Shown here: positions 26,677 to 35,223 of the stretch, in pieces
Position numbering within the stretch: the stretch's first letter is position 1
Layout: each line of letters starts with the position of its first letter
Assembly (NCBI RefSeq): GCF_000178455.1
Contig: NZ_ADNU01000039.1
Coordinates: 27,381 to 91,380, forward strand
DNA length: 64,000 nt
Source: Brevibacterium mcbrellneri ATCC 49030
GTDB taxonomy: Bacteria > Actinomycetota > Actinomycetes > Actinomycetales > Brevibacteriaceae
Direction of reading: 5' to 3'
The notes under the pieces: generated by a model
What the model was told of the DNA's origin: nothing
The model's input: only the letters and a program-made list of their open reading frames with translations
The model's database searches: none
Translations under genes and position numbers: made by a program

Positions 26677-28119
26677 CTATACCTTCATCACCACGGTCTT
26701 TGTCTGGGTGTATTCGTCTAGAGCCTCGATGGATTTCTCGCGCCCATACCCGGACTTCTTGAACCCGCCAAAAGGCAGTTCCACTCCCCCGCCAGCGCCG
26801 TAGGTGTTCACAAAGACTTGGCCAGCGTCAATGTTGTTAACCATGTGGTGTGCGCGTGAAAGGTTCTGAGTCCACACGGCGCTCACTAGGCCGTATTCGG
26901 TTCCGTTGGCGAGCGCAAGAGCTTGTTCATCGCTGTCAAAGGACATGACCGCTACGACTGGGCCGAATACTTCATCCTGCGCGATTTCACTTGCCGGGTC
27001 TACCCCGTCGACAATCGTGGGGGCGAAGAAAGCGCCACCCTTCACATCGTCGCTGAGCCCTTCGGGCGCAGATCCTCCGCACACCACGGCTCCACCTTCG
27101 AGCCGGTTGAGGAACCCGTTGACTCGTTCAAGTTGTTTGGCAGAAATCAAGGGTCCCAGATCAGGGTCGTCAGTTCCGCGCCCAATGGTCAAGGTGCTCA
27201 TGGTCTTAGCCATTGCGTCTACGACCTGGTCGTGCACGTCGCGGTGTACCAAGAGTCGTGACCCCGCTGAGCACGTCTGTCCTGCGTTCTGCACAATCGA
27301 GCGCACCAGGCTGGGGATTGCCGCGTCAATATCGGCGTCTGGGAACACGATGTTGGCGCTCTTGCCACCCAGTTCCAAAACAGTGGGAACAACGCGGTCA
27401 GCTGCCGCGTGCGCAATGAGCGACCCTGTCTGAGTGGAGCCCACAAACCCTAAATGCGCAACCCCTGGGTGGGCTGCCAAAGCTGCTCCCGCCTCGGCCC
27501 CTAAACCCGTCACCGTGTTAAAGGCGCCTACCGGGAACCCTGCTTGGGCAACCAACTCAGCGAGCAGCACGGTTGAACGTGGGGTCTCATCGGCAGGTTT
27601 TGCAACTGCACAGTTCCCGGTTGCCAGGCTGGTGGCAACCGCACGGCCCACCAACTGCAGCGGGTAGTTCCACGCGACAATGTGCCCAGTGACACCGTAG
27701 GGTTCGCGGCGCGTGTACGCGTGCATGCCGTCGCCTAAGGGAATCGTGCGCCCGTAATACGATTCGATCGCGTGGGCGTAAAACTCGAAGTAGCGAGCGC
27801 ACACGTCAACATCCGCATACGCCTGTGTGCGTGGCTTACCGGTGTCTTCGCTTTCGATGCGCGCCAGTTTTTCGCGGTTTTCTTGAATGAGCCGTCCAAC
27901 GGCGACGAGCAGTTTGGCGCGTTGTTCAGGTGAGCTGGTTTTCCACTCTTTTTGGGCTCGAGTTGCCGCCACAACCGCCTGGTCGACTTCGTCAGCGGTA
28001 CTGCGCCCGACTTCCCCAAGTTCCCGCCCCGTTGCGGGATCGATGTTGGCATACGTGTTGATCGACGGGACATGCCGACCGGCAATGAACGATGTTGTGT
28101 GATGGGTCATACCGCCCAT
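26677..28119 (-). CDS. Aldehyde dehydrogenase (betaine/aminobutyraldehyde type)
   Basis: About 480 residues; ATG 28119 or, giving MTHHTTSF, 28110. Neither has a strong ribosome site. Catalytic motifs are complete: PTVLELGGKSANIVFPDAD with the Glu and QNAGQTCSAGSRLLV with the Cys. The NYPLQL in the N-domain is the NAD pocket. Sequence style (AWNYPLQL, FGGFKKSGYGRE) is closest to betaine-aldehyde or gamma-aminobutyraldehyde dehydrogenases, but substrate cannot be read from sequence. It is a second ALDH unrelated to the one at 2887. It lies between an SCP-like gene and the purF operon on one strand. Confidence 0.85.
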   Translation of the reverse strand: MGGMTHHTTSFIAGRHVPSINTYANIDPATGRELGEVGRSTADEVDQAVVAATRAQKEWKTSSPEQRAKLLVAVGRLIQENREKLARIESEDTGKPRTQAYADVDVCARYFEFYAHAIESYYGRTIPLGDGMHAYTRREPYGVTGHIVAWNYPLQLVGRAVATSLATGNCAVAKPADETPRSTVLLAELVAQAGFPVGAFNTVTGLGAEAGAALAAHPGVAHLGFVGSTQTGSLIAHAAADRVVPTVLELGGKSANIVFPDADIDAAIPSLVRSIVQNAGQTCSAGSRLLVHRDVHDQVVDAMAKTMSTLTIGRGTDDPDLGPLISAKQLERVNGFLNRLEGGAVVCGGSAPEGLSDDVKGGAFFAPTIVDGVDPASEIAQDEVFGPVVAVMSFDSDEQALALANGTEYGLVSAVWTQNLSRAHHMVNNIDAGQVFVNTYGAGGGVELPFGGFKKSGYGREKSIEALDEYTQTKTVVMKV

Positions 28120-28164
28120 TGTGGCACCCGCTCGCGGCGAGAGCTTGCGTGTTTCACAGTGTGT

Positions 28165-28527
28165 TCACGGCCACAGTGGCAAGTGTTCGCCGAGGTCGGA
28201 GCGGGTTCCCGTGGCACTCACCCGGGCTGCGTCTACGGCTTGGGCCCAGGTGAGTGCGCCGGTCACGAGTGCAAGCCACGTGTCGGCGTCGGTTTCGACG
28301 ACATTGGGTGGTGTGCCACGTGTGTGGGTGGGGCCTGCGATGCACTGGGTGACGCCAAACGGCGGGACACGCACTTCGACGGTGTTTCCGGGCGCGCGGG
28401 TTGCCAGTTCTTCCAGGCTGTAGCGCACGGCCGTTGCAAGAGTGGTGCGGTCCGGTGCGTCAGTTGCCCGCCAGTCGTTTAGAGCTCTGCGCCCGGCTTC
28501 AACCTTGATACGCCTGCGGTTGCTCAT
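28165..28527 (-). CDS. SCP2-like (sterol carrier family) protein
   Basis: 120 residues. The second half, NTVEVRVPPFGVTQCIAGPTHTRGTPPNVVETDADTW (shown only as landmarks: VEVRVPPFG, GPTHTRGTPPNVVE, WLALVTGALTW), matches the bacterial SCP orthologue (PF17844 type). The family binds hydrophobic ligands in related proteins, but no substrate is known here. It overlaps the asparaginase gene by four bases, so both are in one operon. A homologue lies close to purF in mycobacteria as well, consistent with conserved gene order. Confidence 0.8.
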   Translation of the reverse strand: MSNRRRIKVEAGRRALNDWRATDAPDRTTLATAVRYSLEELATRAPGNTVEVRVPPFGVTQCIAGPTHTRGTPPNVVETDADTWLALVTGALTWAQAVDAARVSATGTRSDLGEHLPLWP

Positions 28528-29564
28528 GCGCGCCTCTGCAACACCGCGTAGAGGTCTGCACCGGCGCTGATGCTTCCCACGGTTCTGGTGTTGCCATCGG
28601 GGTTTGTTCCACCTGTAATGGCTGGCGTGACGTGGGGTAAAACATTGAGCACGTCACGGGCGTCCAGTGCGCCAATGTGCGCCAGGAGTTCGAGGGCCAC
28701 AAAGGTTGTCGCACGGCCCGAACCGTCCAATGCTTTGACTGCCACACAGTAGCCTTCGCGCGTTCCCATGACCAGAACACCTTCAGCGCCGAACTTAGCG
28801 AACACCCCCAGCTGTTCAATCGCCACGGTGTTGGGTCTCCCCTGACCTTCGATCGCCCACGGGTTGTCCAACACGGCCTGCACTAACTTTTTACCCGAAA
28901 GGGTGCGGCCCGCGGTAACTTTTGAGACACCTCGGGCGAGGCCGACCAGGGACACCGCGTGAACGGGAGCACCGCAGCCATCCACACCGGTGAAGGCGGG
29001 TGCTTCGCCACAGTATTCGGTGACGGCTTCGCGGACTCGCTGTTGGATGAAGGAGTCCGGGTCGAGGTACGCATCGGTTGGTTCGCCCGCATGAACCTGC
29101 GCAGCCATGAACGCTGCGTGTTTTCCAGAACAGTTGAAGAACACCGGCGACGGGTTGTCCCCCACACGACGGCGATTGGCCGGATCAGCGGGGAGAACAC
29201 TGGGGCACTGCAAGTCAGCTGCGGTGAGACCAGCCTCGCGCAGCATCCGCTCAACCACCTCGATGTGGCGTGCTTCAGCCCGGTGAGAGGCGCTCGCAAG
29301 GACAAGCTCAGGGCCGTTGAGGGCCACACCTGCTTCTAACACGGCGATCGCTTGGAGTGGTTTGAGGCAGCTACGGGTTAAGACCGGGGCGGTGGGGTCG
29401 CCCAAGCTCAGAACTTCCGCCCCGTCCGGATCGACCACCACGGCGACCCCGGCGTGACGTGACTCGATGAAGCCACTGCGCTCCACGATCGCGAGTTCGG
29501 CTGCGCGGTCGAGCGTCAGCGTGGCAGGTGTAGAAGTCTGTTGAGAATCAGAGTGTGTTGTCAC
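28524..29564 (-). CDS. L-asparaginase II family protein
   Basis: 346 residues of the actinobacterial/proteobacterial asparaginase II family (PF06089), distinct from the classic AnsA/AnsB fold. Landmarks are ERSGFIESRHAGVAVVV, LTRSCLKPLQAIAVL, LASASHRAEARHIEVVE and NCSGKHAAFMAAQ followed by VDGCGAPVHAVSL. Predicted cytoplasmic hydrolysis of asparagine to aspartate and ammonia. Aspartate feeds purine synthesis (PurC and PurA), which fits the neighbourhood, though this is context only. It is the first gene of the minus-strand run and divergent from purD-purC with 70 bases between. Confidence 0.85.
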   Translation of the reverse strand: MTTHSDSQQTSTPATLTLDRAAELAIVERSGFIESRHAGVAVVVDPDGAEVLSLGDPTAPVLTRSCLKPLQAIAVLEAGVALNGPELVLASASHRAEARHIEVVERMLREAGLTAADLQCPSVLPADPANRRRVGDNPSPVFFNCSGKHAAFMAAQVHAGEPTDAYLDPDSFIQQRVREAVTEYCGEAPAFTGVDGCGAPVHAVSLVGLARGVSKVTAGRTLSGKKLVQAVLDNPWAIEGQGRPNTVAIEQLGVFAKFGAEGVLVMGTREGYCVAVKALDGSGRATTFVALELLAHIGALDARDVLNVLPHVTPAITGGTNPDGNTRTVGSISAGADLYAVLQRRA

Positions 29565-29622
29565 GCTTCTACTCTAACCATCTGGTGTCGCGTGCTCCTT
29601 CTAATCGCGTGGGGCCAGACGA

Positions 29623-29637
29623 TAGGCTTAGAGCGTG
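29623..29637 (+). promoter_or_regulatory. -10 element and leaderless GTG start of purD-purC
   Basis: TAGGCT at 29623-29628 lies six bases before the GTG at 29635 and there is no Shine-Dalgarno sequence, so transcription probably begins at the start codon. The -35 region is weak. Confidence 0.4.
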
Positions 29638-31890
29638 AAGGTTTTAGTTATTGGTTCTGGTGCCCGTGAACACGCTCTAGTGGCTGCTTTGTCGCGCGAC
29701 CCCATGGTGCACACCGTGATCGCCGCCCCGGGTAACCCCGGAATCGACGTGATGTGCGAAACCCGCCCCGTTGACGCGACCAATCCCCAAGCGGTGACCT
29801 CTCTTGCTCAGGAATGCGACGCGTCGCTTGTGGTCATTGGGCCAGAGGCCCCTCTGGTTGCAGGAGTGTCCGACGCCTTGCGAGACGCCGGTATCGCCGT
29901 TTTTGGCCCGTCTCAGGCAGCGGCTGCGCTCGAAGGCTCGAAAGCCTTCGCTAAAGAAATCATGGACGCTGCCAAGGTGCCAACGGCGGCGTCGGTGGCA
30001 GCGACCTCGGCGCAGGAAGCCCGCGAAGCCCTCACCCGCTTTGGTGCCCCTCACGTGGTGAAAGCTGACGGCTTGGCTGCGGGGAAGGGCGTTGTTGTCA
30101 CCCGCGATTTCGACCAGGCCCTCAACCACGCAGTTGCGTGCTTGGAAGAGTCCGACCGGGTGGTGATCGAAGACTTTCTTGACGGTCCCGAGGTGTCCCT
30201 CTTCGTGGTCTGTGACGGCACCACGGCCGCGCCACTGGCTCCCGCGCAGGATTTCAAGCGGGCACTGGACGGCGACCAGGGGCCCAACACGGGCGGCATG
30301 GGCGCGTATTCGCCACTGCCCTGGGCATCCGATCACCTGGTTGACGAGATTGTGGAGCAGGTGGCTCAGCCGGTTGTCGATGAGATGGCTCGGCGTGGGA
30401 CTCCGTTTGTGGGGTTGCTGTATTGCGGGCTGGCGCTGACGAAGAACGGCATTGAGGTCGTTGAGTTCAACGTGCGGTTTGGGGATCCGGAAACACAGTC
30501 GGTGCTTTCGCGTTTGCAGACTCCGCTTGGTGCGCTTTTGCTTGCTGCGGCGCAGGGGCGGTTGAGTGAGTACTCGCATCTGGAGTGGAGTACGGATGCG
30601 TCCGTCACTTTGGTTCTTGCTGCTGCGGGTTACCCCGCGTCGCCGCGTAAGGGTGACCCGATTGCCGGTTTGGAAGAAGCTGGTGCTGTTGACGGTGTCA
30701 TGGTGTTGCACGCTGGAACCGCGGTGAATGATCAGGGCGAGGTGGTGACCAATGGTGGTCGTGTCCTGTCAGTCGTGGCTAACGCGCCTTCGTTGCAGGA
30801 GGCACGAGAACTGGCGTACCGCGCTGGTGACCTGATCACGTGGGAAGGCAAAACCTACCGCAACGACATTGCGTCAGCTGCCGTGCAGGGTTCTATTCGC
30901 GTGCCGGTGGCCGCGGGTTCCGGCGAGGTTGAAAGCGTTGCTGAGAACGACTCGGAAGGTGCGCACGCACCCCGCAGCACAGTGGCGTGGTGGGCGTCTC
31001 AGGCGCCGCAGGTTCCTGGCTGGACGCACGTGTACTCAGGAAAGGTGCGCGATCTATACATCCCTGTTGAGGCTACAAACATGGATGACGCAGACCGCTT
31101 GCTCATGGTTGCGTCTGACCGGATTTCTGCGTATGACCACGTGATTCCCACGCCTATTCCAGATAAGGGGAAGGTTCTCACTGGCCTGACCGCGTGGTGG
31201 TTTGATCAGGTGACTGACCTGGTTGGTAACCACGTGTTGACGGTTGATGTTCCGGCCGAGGTGGCCGGCCGTGGAATGATCGTCAAACCCTTGCGTATGT
31301 TCCCGGTTGAGTGCGTGGCGCGTGGCCACCTCACTGGGTCTGGGCTCAAGGACTACCAGAGGACTGGGGCAGTGTGCGGCAACGAGCTGCCGGAAGGCTT
31401 GGGCGAGGCATCTAAGTTAGAGCCCGCAATCTTCACCCCGGCAACCAAAGCTGAGTTGGGTGATCACGATGAGAACATCACGTTCGACCAAACGGTTAAG
31501 TTGCTTGGTGACAGTGACGCGGAGGCGCTGAAGTCGCTGACGCTGGCTCTGTTTGAGCGTGCCCGGTCGATTGCGGCGGAGCGCGGAATTATTTTGGCTG
31601 ACACCAAGTTTGAGTTCGGCCTTGATTTCACGGACCAGATCGTGTTGGGTGATGAGGTTCTGACGCCTGACTCGTCACGTTTTTGGGATGCGGAAGGTTT
31701 TGTGGAGGGGCAGTCGCAACCCAGCTTTGACAAGCAGTTTGTGCGCGATTGGCTGACTAGTGAAGAGTCTGGGTGGGACAAAGATTCTGGCATGGCACCA
31801 CCTCAGCTTCCTACCCAGGTGGTCGAGGCTACCCGTGCCCGTTATATCGAGGCGTTTGAGAAGCTGACAGGGCGAAAATTCCCTGGATAG
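29635..31890 (+). CDS. Bifunctional PurD-PurC (GAR synthetase / SAICAR synthetase fusion)
   Basis: 751 residues. Residues 1 to about 425 are phosphoribosylamine-glycine ligase: VLVIGSGAREHALVAAL at the start, DGLAAGKGVVV, QDFKRALDGDQGPNTGGMG and FNVRFGDPETQ. A linker of about 30 residues rich in Glu, Ser and Ala follows. From about 455 a complete SAICAR synthetase begins with VPGWTHVYSGKVRDLY, continuing through ASDRISAYDHVIPTPIPDKG, VECVARGHLTGSG and LADTKFEFGL. The two activities are steps two and eight of purine synthesis and are normally separate proteins. There is no stop, frameshift or internal start at the junction. The gene appears to be leaderless. Confidence 0.93.
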   Translation: MKVLVIGSGAREHALVAALSRDPMVHTVIAAPGNPGIDVMCETRPVDATNPQAVTSLAQECDASLVVIGPEAPLVAGVSDALRDAGIAVFGPSQAAAALEGSKAFAKEIMDAAKVPTAASVAATSAQEAREALTRFGAPHVVKADGLAAGKGVVVTRDFDQALNHAVACLEESDRVVIEDFLDGPEVSLFVVCDGTTAAPLAPAQDFKRALDGDQGPNTGGMGAYSPLPWASDHLVDEIVEQVAQPVVDEMARRGTPFVGLLYCGLALTKNGIEVVEFNVRFGDPETQSVLSRLQTPLGALLLAAAQGRLSEYSHLEWSTDASVTLVLAAAGYPASPRKGDPIAGLEEAGAVDGVMVLHAGTAVNDQGEVVTNGGRVLSVVANAPSLQEARELAYRAGDLITWEGKTYRNDIASAAVQGSIRVPVAAGSGEVESVAENDSEGAHAPRSTVAWWASQAPQVPGWTHVYSGKVRDLYIPVEATNMDDADRLLMVASDRISAYDHVIPTPIPDKGKVLTGLTAWWFDQVTDLVGNHVLTVDVPAEVAGRGMIVKPLRMFPVECVARGHLTGSGLKDYQRTGAVCGNELPEGLGEASKLEPAIFTPATKAELGDHDENITFDQTVKLLGDSDAEALKSLTLALFERARSIAAERGIILADTKFEFGLDFTDQIVLGDEVLTPDSSRFWDAEGFVEGQSQPSFDKQFVRDWLTSEESGWDKDSGMAPPQLPTQVVEATRARYIEAFEKLTGRKFPG

Positions 31891-31915
31891 GCCTCGATAG
31901 TCGCGGGCGCAACCG

Positions 31916-32386
31916 TTAGGGTGTGAAAAAATATCGCCCGCTTTTACGCTTACACACTGTTGCAGGTACTGGTTCGCGCAACCAGTACCTGTAATAGTTT
32001 TCCTTCATTTGCCGGATAGCGTCTTGTTGCTCACGAGGATCTGTGCTGTTGATTTTGGGTTCAAATACATTGATCACACGGCCTCCGTTCGCGAAGACTT
32101 GCTGACGAATGTTACGTGGCACCCAGCGGGTGTCTTGACCCCAACCGTCGACTATCATTTCGCCTGACTTCAACTTGGCAACCACTCGTGTGCTCAGAGG
32201 CGCAAAATCACCTTTAAGTCGCGCGTGGTTGGTGACGCTGATGTCGACGGCGACAATATGCCCGTCTTCTTGCCACTCTTTTCTATCCCACAGGTTACGA
32301 ATTCGGTAACCGAAAAGCCTCCACCCGATAAAAATCACAGCGATTACAGGGAGAGCGCCTTTCCACCATTCGAGTATGGATTCCAT
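31916..32386 (-). CDS. Membrane-anchored hypothetical, distal gene of pilin-head operon
   Basis: 156 residues. One N-terminal membrane helix (about 10-26, ALPVIAVIFIGWRLFGY) is followed by a soluble domain of 125 residues with alternating strands and many Arg/Lys. The layout resembles the protein at 4555, but no convincing residue identity was found. It ends an operon of four genes (35001 down to 31916) led by the pilin-headed 528-residue protein, with an 11-base gap to the preceding gene. It could be an immunity or assembly factor for that protein. No known domain. Confidence 0.55.
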   Translation of the reverse strand: MESILEWWKGALPVIAVIFIGWRLFGYRIRNLWDRKEWQEDGHIVAVDISVTNHARLKGDFAPLSTRVVAKLKSGEMIVDGWGQDTRWVPRNIRQQVFANGGRVINVFEPKINSTDPREQQDAIRQMKENYYRYWLREPVPATVCKRKSGRYFFTP

Positions 32387-32397
32387 GAGTAATCAGC

Positions 32398-32793
32398 TTA
32401 GTAGGCCGGGGCTTCCTGCTCGACGTCATACCCGTAACCAAACACCAATATGCGCACCATGGCGCTCACAGCAAAACCCATGCCTGCCACTACGAGGTAC
32501 AACAGGAGTGCCAACAGGTAGTAGCCAAGCGCTCCCAACGCTCCTCCGAGCGCAATTGCGATCACAATCTGGGTTAATCCCATAACTAATGTCGGCACAA
32601 AAACTAGACTCAAATGTTCAACGCTAAACACTGGAGACAAGCGAGCGTGCCACAGATCTACAACTATCGCCGCTACAAAAGGACACAAGAAAAAGAGCAA
32701 GCTGCGATTAGAGGTGACCAACATGGTCACCACAACATTCACCACAGCGTAAGCTACCATCCCGCCCAGGAATGGCATCAAATATGACCGCAC
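32398..32793 (-). CDS. Four-helix membrane protein of pilin-head operon
   Basis: 131 residues, nearly all hydrophobic: about four membrane helices (7-26, 32-48, 66-86, 90-116) with a short acidic C-terminus. No recognised family. It starts five bases after the lipoprotein stop at 32799, so the genes are co-translated. Polytopic small proteins are common as immunity factors against membrane- or wall-acting toxins, but nothing here proves that role. Confidence 0.55.
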   Translation of the reverse strand: MRSYLMPFLGGMVAYAVVNVVVTMLVTSNRSLLFFLCPFVAAIVVDLWHARLSPVFSVEHLSLVFVPTLVMGLTQIVIAIALGGALGALGYYLLALLLYLVVAGMGFAVSAMVRILVFGYGYDVEQEAPAY

Positions 32794-32798
32794 TTTTC

Positions 32799-33392
32799 CT
32801 ACTCTTTGCTCTTGTCGTACTTAGCGTTTGCGATAATGTTTTTCGCATCGTCTTGCGAAATGCCTTCTCCACGGAAGCTGATCAGCTCCATCGTAGAAAC
32901 GTTGCCAGTTTCGCGGTTACCAGCAGACATAAAAAGTCCGTCCCAATAATCACCATCAGCGTCCTTGACCTCAAAGTATGCGACTTGAGCCTCATCCGCG
33001 CCTTCAACGTCTACCTTGTCCACACCTCGCGGGCTAATCTCGGCGGAATTTCCTAGAACGTTTCCGTACAGCACAGCTTGATTTGTAGCGTCTACATGTG
33101 GACTCTCACCAGTGTTTTTCGTGAGCCTAAGTTGGGTCGTCAGCTCTGTATCACTGTCACGTGCCCCCACGACCCACGGGTCTTTGATGTTTTCAGGATC
33201 ACTTGCTTTGTCGAACTTCACCCAGTCTTTTGGGACCTCCACTGTGAGTGGCCCGGAGCTTATTTCCAGTACGTCTGCCTTCTTTGATGATGAACCGACC
33301 AAACCAGGGTCTTCACCACCGCATCCGGCCATACTTAACAGCATGGCGCTAACTGCCGCAATGGATACCATGAACGTCCCGAACTTTTTCAT
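32799..33392 (-). CDS. LpqN-like lipoprotein of pilin-head operon
   Basis: 197 residues with a lipoprotein signal ending LSMAGC. The mature part has LTVEVPKDWVKFDKA, a middle with ELTTQLRLTKNTGES, and the final DDAKNIIANAKYD helix. It belongs to the same family as the lipoproteins at 9688, 41771 and 42438 (order of strands and the VPxxW start are shared), but is the most divergent copy. It is 22 bases after the pilin-headed 528-residue gene. Surface lipoproteins next to toxin-like genes often act as immunity or as a partner in export; which applies here is unknown. Confidence 0.7.
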   Translation of the reverse strand: MKKFGTFMVSIAAVSAMLLSMAGCGGEDPGLVGSSSKKADVLEISSGPLTVEVPKDWVKFDKASDPENIKDPWVVGARDSDTELTTQLRLTKNTGESPHVDATNQAVLYGNVLGNSAEISPRGVDKVDVEGADEAQVAYFEVKDADGDYWDGLFMSAGNRETGNVSTMELISFRGEGISQDDAKNIIANAKYDKSKE

Positions 33393-33414
33393 TTTCGCAT
33401 TCCTTCGAATTCAT

Positions 33415-35001
33415 CTACAAACATTTTGTGTTCTTCACGCGCTTGCGTCCACCGTTTTCGTCAGGCACCCACGTATGAGCGTCTTGAAGCTCTGCGGTCG
33501 ATGAGGTATTGCTATTCTCGTACCCCGCGCCAACGCCCAAGACCTTTACGCCAACACTTAGCCCGTCAGACTCGTTTGTGTTCTTCATAGTCATCTCGTT
33601 GAGCTTGACGTTTGGACTCTGCATGTACTCAGCCATTGCCTTTTGTTCAGGCGTGCTACCGATTAGTTTCCCTTTGGAAAGATCTTCGAGGTTGGGAATG
33701 CCACCTGGGTTCTGCATAAAATCCGTCACGACTTTACGCGATTCGGGGTCACTGAGATCAAAGTCAGCAACAAACACCTTAGACGTGTTGTCGTCCTTGG
33801 CGTCACCCATACCCCCACCGCCGTGCACTGATTGGACAATTTTCAGGCCGGTGACGTTACCATTTACATCTGTTTCAACCGAGAACGAGGATTGGTAGCC
33901 GACATTTCCACCGCCGTCAAAGCCGAGTCCTTTACCACTTGCATCACCAGATTCCTTCACATCGAAGGTGAAAGTCATTTTATCGTCCGACGGATCGTCC
34001 AAGTTCTCTCCGCGGTCCACCTGCATGGATCCCGTTTTAGAACCATCGACGCTCACGGCACCCTTTGGAATATACTTGTCGAGTTTTGACAAGTTGAGTG
34101 CATTGTTTACTTCGTTCAAGTCTGTTTTTCCACTAGAGTCATAGCCATTGCTCTTCCAGCCGTCTCCGGATTCGTTGTCGCTGGCACCGTCGTCAGAGTT
34201 GTTTCCAGACTTATTGTCGCTGGAATTGTTTCCAGACTTATTGCCGCTGGCACCGTCGTCTGAGTTGTTTCCAGATTTGTCGCCATTAGAGTTTTTATCT
34301 TTTCCCCCTTTGGCTTTGTCTTTGGCGTTGCTAATATTAATGCCTGCACTGGCTTCGCCCCATCCCGAAACATCTATCGCGTATGTAGATTTCCGGGGGT
34401 CTTTTGGTGCATTACTCGTGTTGATTGCAGTACCCAGCAATGGAATGTTATTCGTCCAACTGTCCACGCGCTCCTGGTTTTCTTTAGCAAAGTTTTTCGC
34501 GTCTTCCACATTGTCAAATGTCCACGCATCGCCCATAGAACCCGTGATGTCAACGCCGACACCTGCATTTAACTTCACCCAATCGCCTGCTTTTAGTTTG
34601 CCTAGCTCAAAATTCGCACCCGCATTTACATCGCCGATGAGCTGCACTTCCGCAGTGCCGTCCGACATCTCAGTGACCTTCATCGTCACACCGCTACCCA
34701 AGGAGAAGAACAGAACATCAACCTTTGAACCGTGCCGATTCGTCTGGGTTACAACGGGACACTCCATCATGTAGTCCTCAGGCGTACGCTCTTTCTCTTC
34801 AGAGCTATTGCACGAGCCACCGAGTACAGGTTGAGCAACCTTGCAAACTGTGTCTTTGATAGCTGTACCCAGCTTGGGTGCGACCGGGGCCACTGCCAAC
34901 GAAGCAATAAGCAGGGAAATCAAAACAGCAACACCAAGATACTCAATGGTGCCTTGCCCGGACTGGGGCTTACGAAACAGGCGGGATCGCAACCACGTCA
35001 T
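33415..35001 (-). CDS. Flp-pilin-headed large surface protein
   Basis: 528 residues with AAGGAA before the ATG. A basic leader of 14 residues leads to SG|QGTIEYLGVAVLISLL, a near copy of the Flp pilin head with Glu at +5, then a CKVAQ..GGSC Cys pair. Residues about 75-220 form a beta-rich domain (ECPVVTQTNRHGSKVDVLFF, MSDGTAEVQLIGDVNAG). A low-complexity region of Asn, Gly, Ser and Asp repeats lies at about 225-300, and a second beta-rich domain follows to the end, with a lone Cys next to the C-terminus. No enzymatic domain is recognised. It is predicted to be cut by prepilin peptidase and displayed or exported by the Tad machine. It leads a four-gene operon with a lipoprotein and two membrane proteins. 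Confidence 0.75.
   Translation of the reverse strand: MTWLRSRLFRKPQSGQGTIEYLGVAVLISLLIASLAVAPVAPKLGTAIKDTVCKVAQPVLGGSCNSSEEKERTPEDYMMECPVVTQTNRHGSKVDVLFFSLGSGVTMKVTEMSDGTAEVQLIGDVNAGANFELGKLKAGDWVKLNAGVGVDITGSMGDAWTFDNVEDAKNFAKENQERVDSWTNNIPLLGTAINTSNAPKDPRKSTYAIDVSGWGEASAGINISNAKDKAKGGKDKNSNGDKSGNNSDDGASGNKSGNNSSDNKSGNNSDDGASDNESGDGWKSNGYDSSGKTDLNEVNNALNLSKLDKYIPKGAVSVDGSKTGSMQVDRGENLDDPSDDKMTFTFDVKESGDASGKGLGFDGGGNVGYQSSFSVETDVNGNVTGLKIVQSVHGGGGMGDAKDDNTSKVFVADFDLSDPESRKVVTDFMQNPGGIPNLEDLSKGKLIGSTPEQKAMAEYMQSPNVKLNEMTMKNTNESDGLSVGVKVLGVGAGYENSNTSSTAELQDAHTWVPDENGGRKRVKNTKCL
34179..34282 (-). repeat. Tandem Asn/Gly/Ser repeat region in pilin-headed protein
   Basis: Three imperfect units, about 38, 27 and 39 bases (34179-34216, 34217-34243, 34244-34282), each encode a variant of SGNNSDDGAS-NK. 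They probably form a flexible stalk; copy number may vary between strains. Confidence 0.7.
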
Positions 35002-35223
35002 TGTCTATTCCTTGGGGATTCGGGGACTGGGGAGTTATTGCGATTCTATCGGCACGTCTCCGCAATATCTTGAGACGGTGGGCCTACTTCTCGCGAAGTC
35101 AGGCCCTCATTTGCCTTTGGTGGAGAAACATTCTTTGGGCCCCAGTACCCACGACTCTCAGCGCTTTATTAGCTAGCATGAGTGTGTCTGTACATCCCCG
35201 TGCATCTGTGAAGGCCATCCCCA

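Noticed and set aside
29677..30711. 344-residue minus-strand ORF inside purD
   Set aside because: Antisense frame of a well-conserved gene; His/Arg-rich and without motifs.
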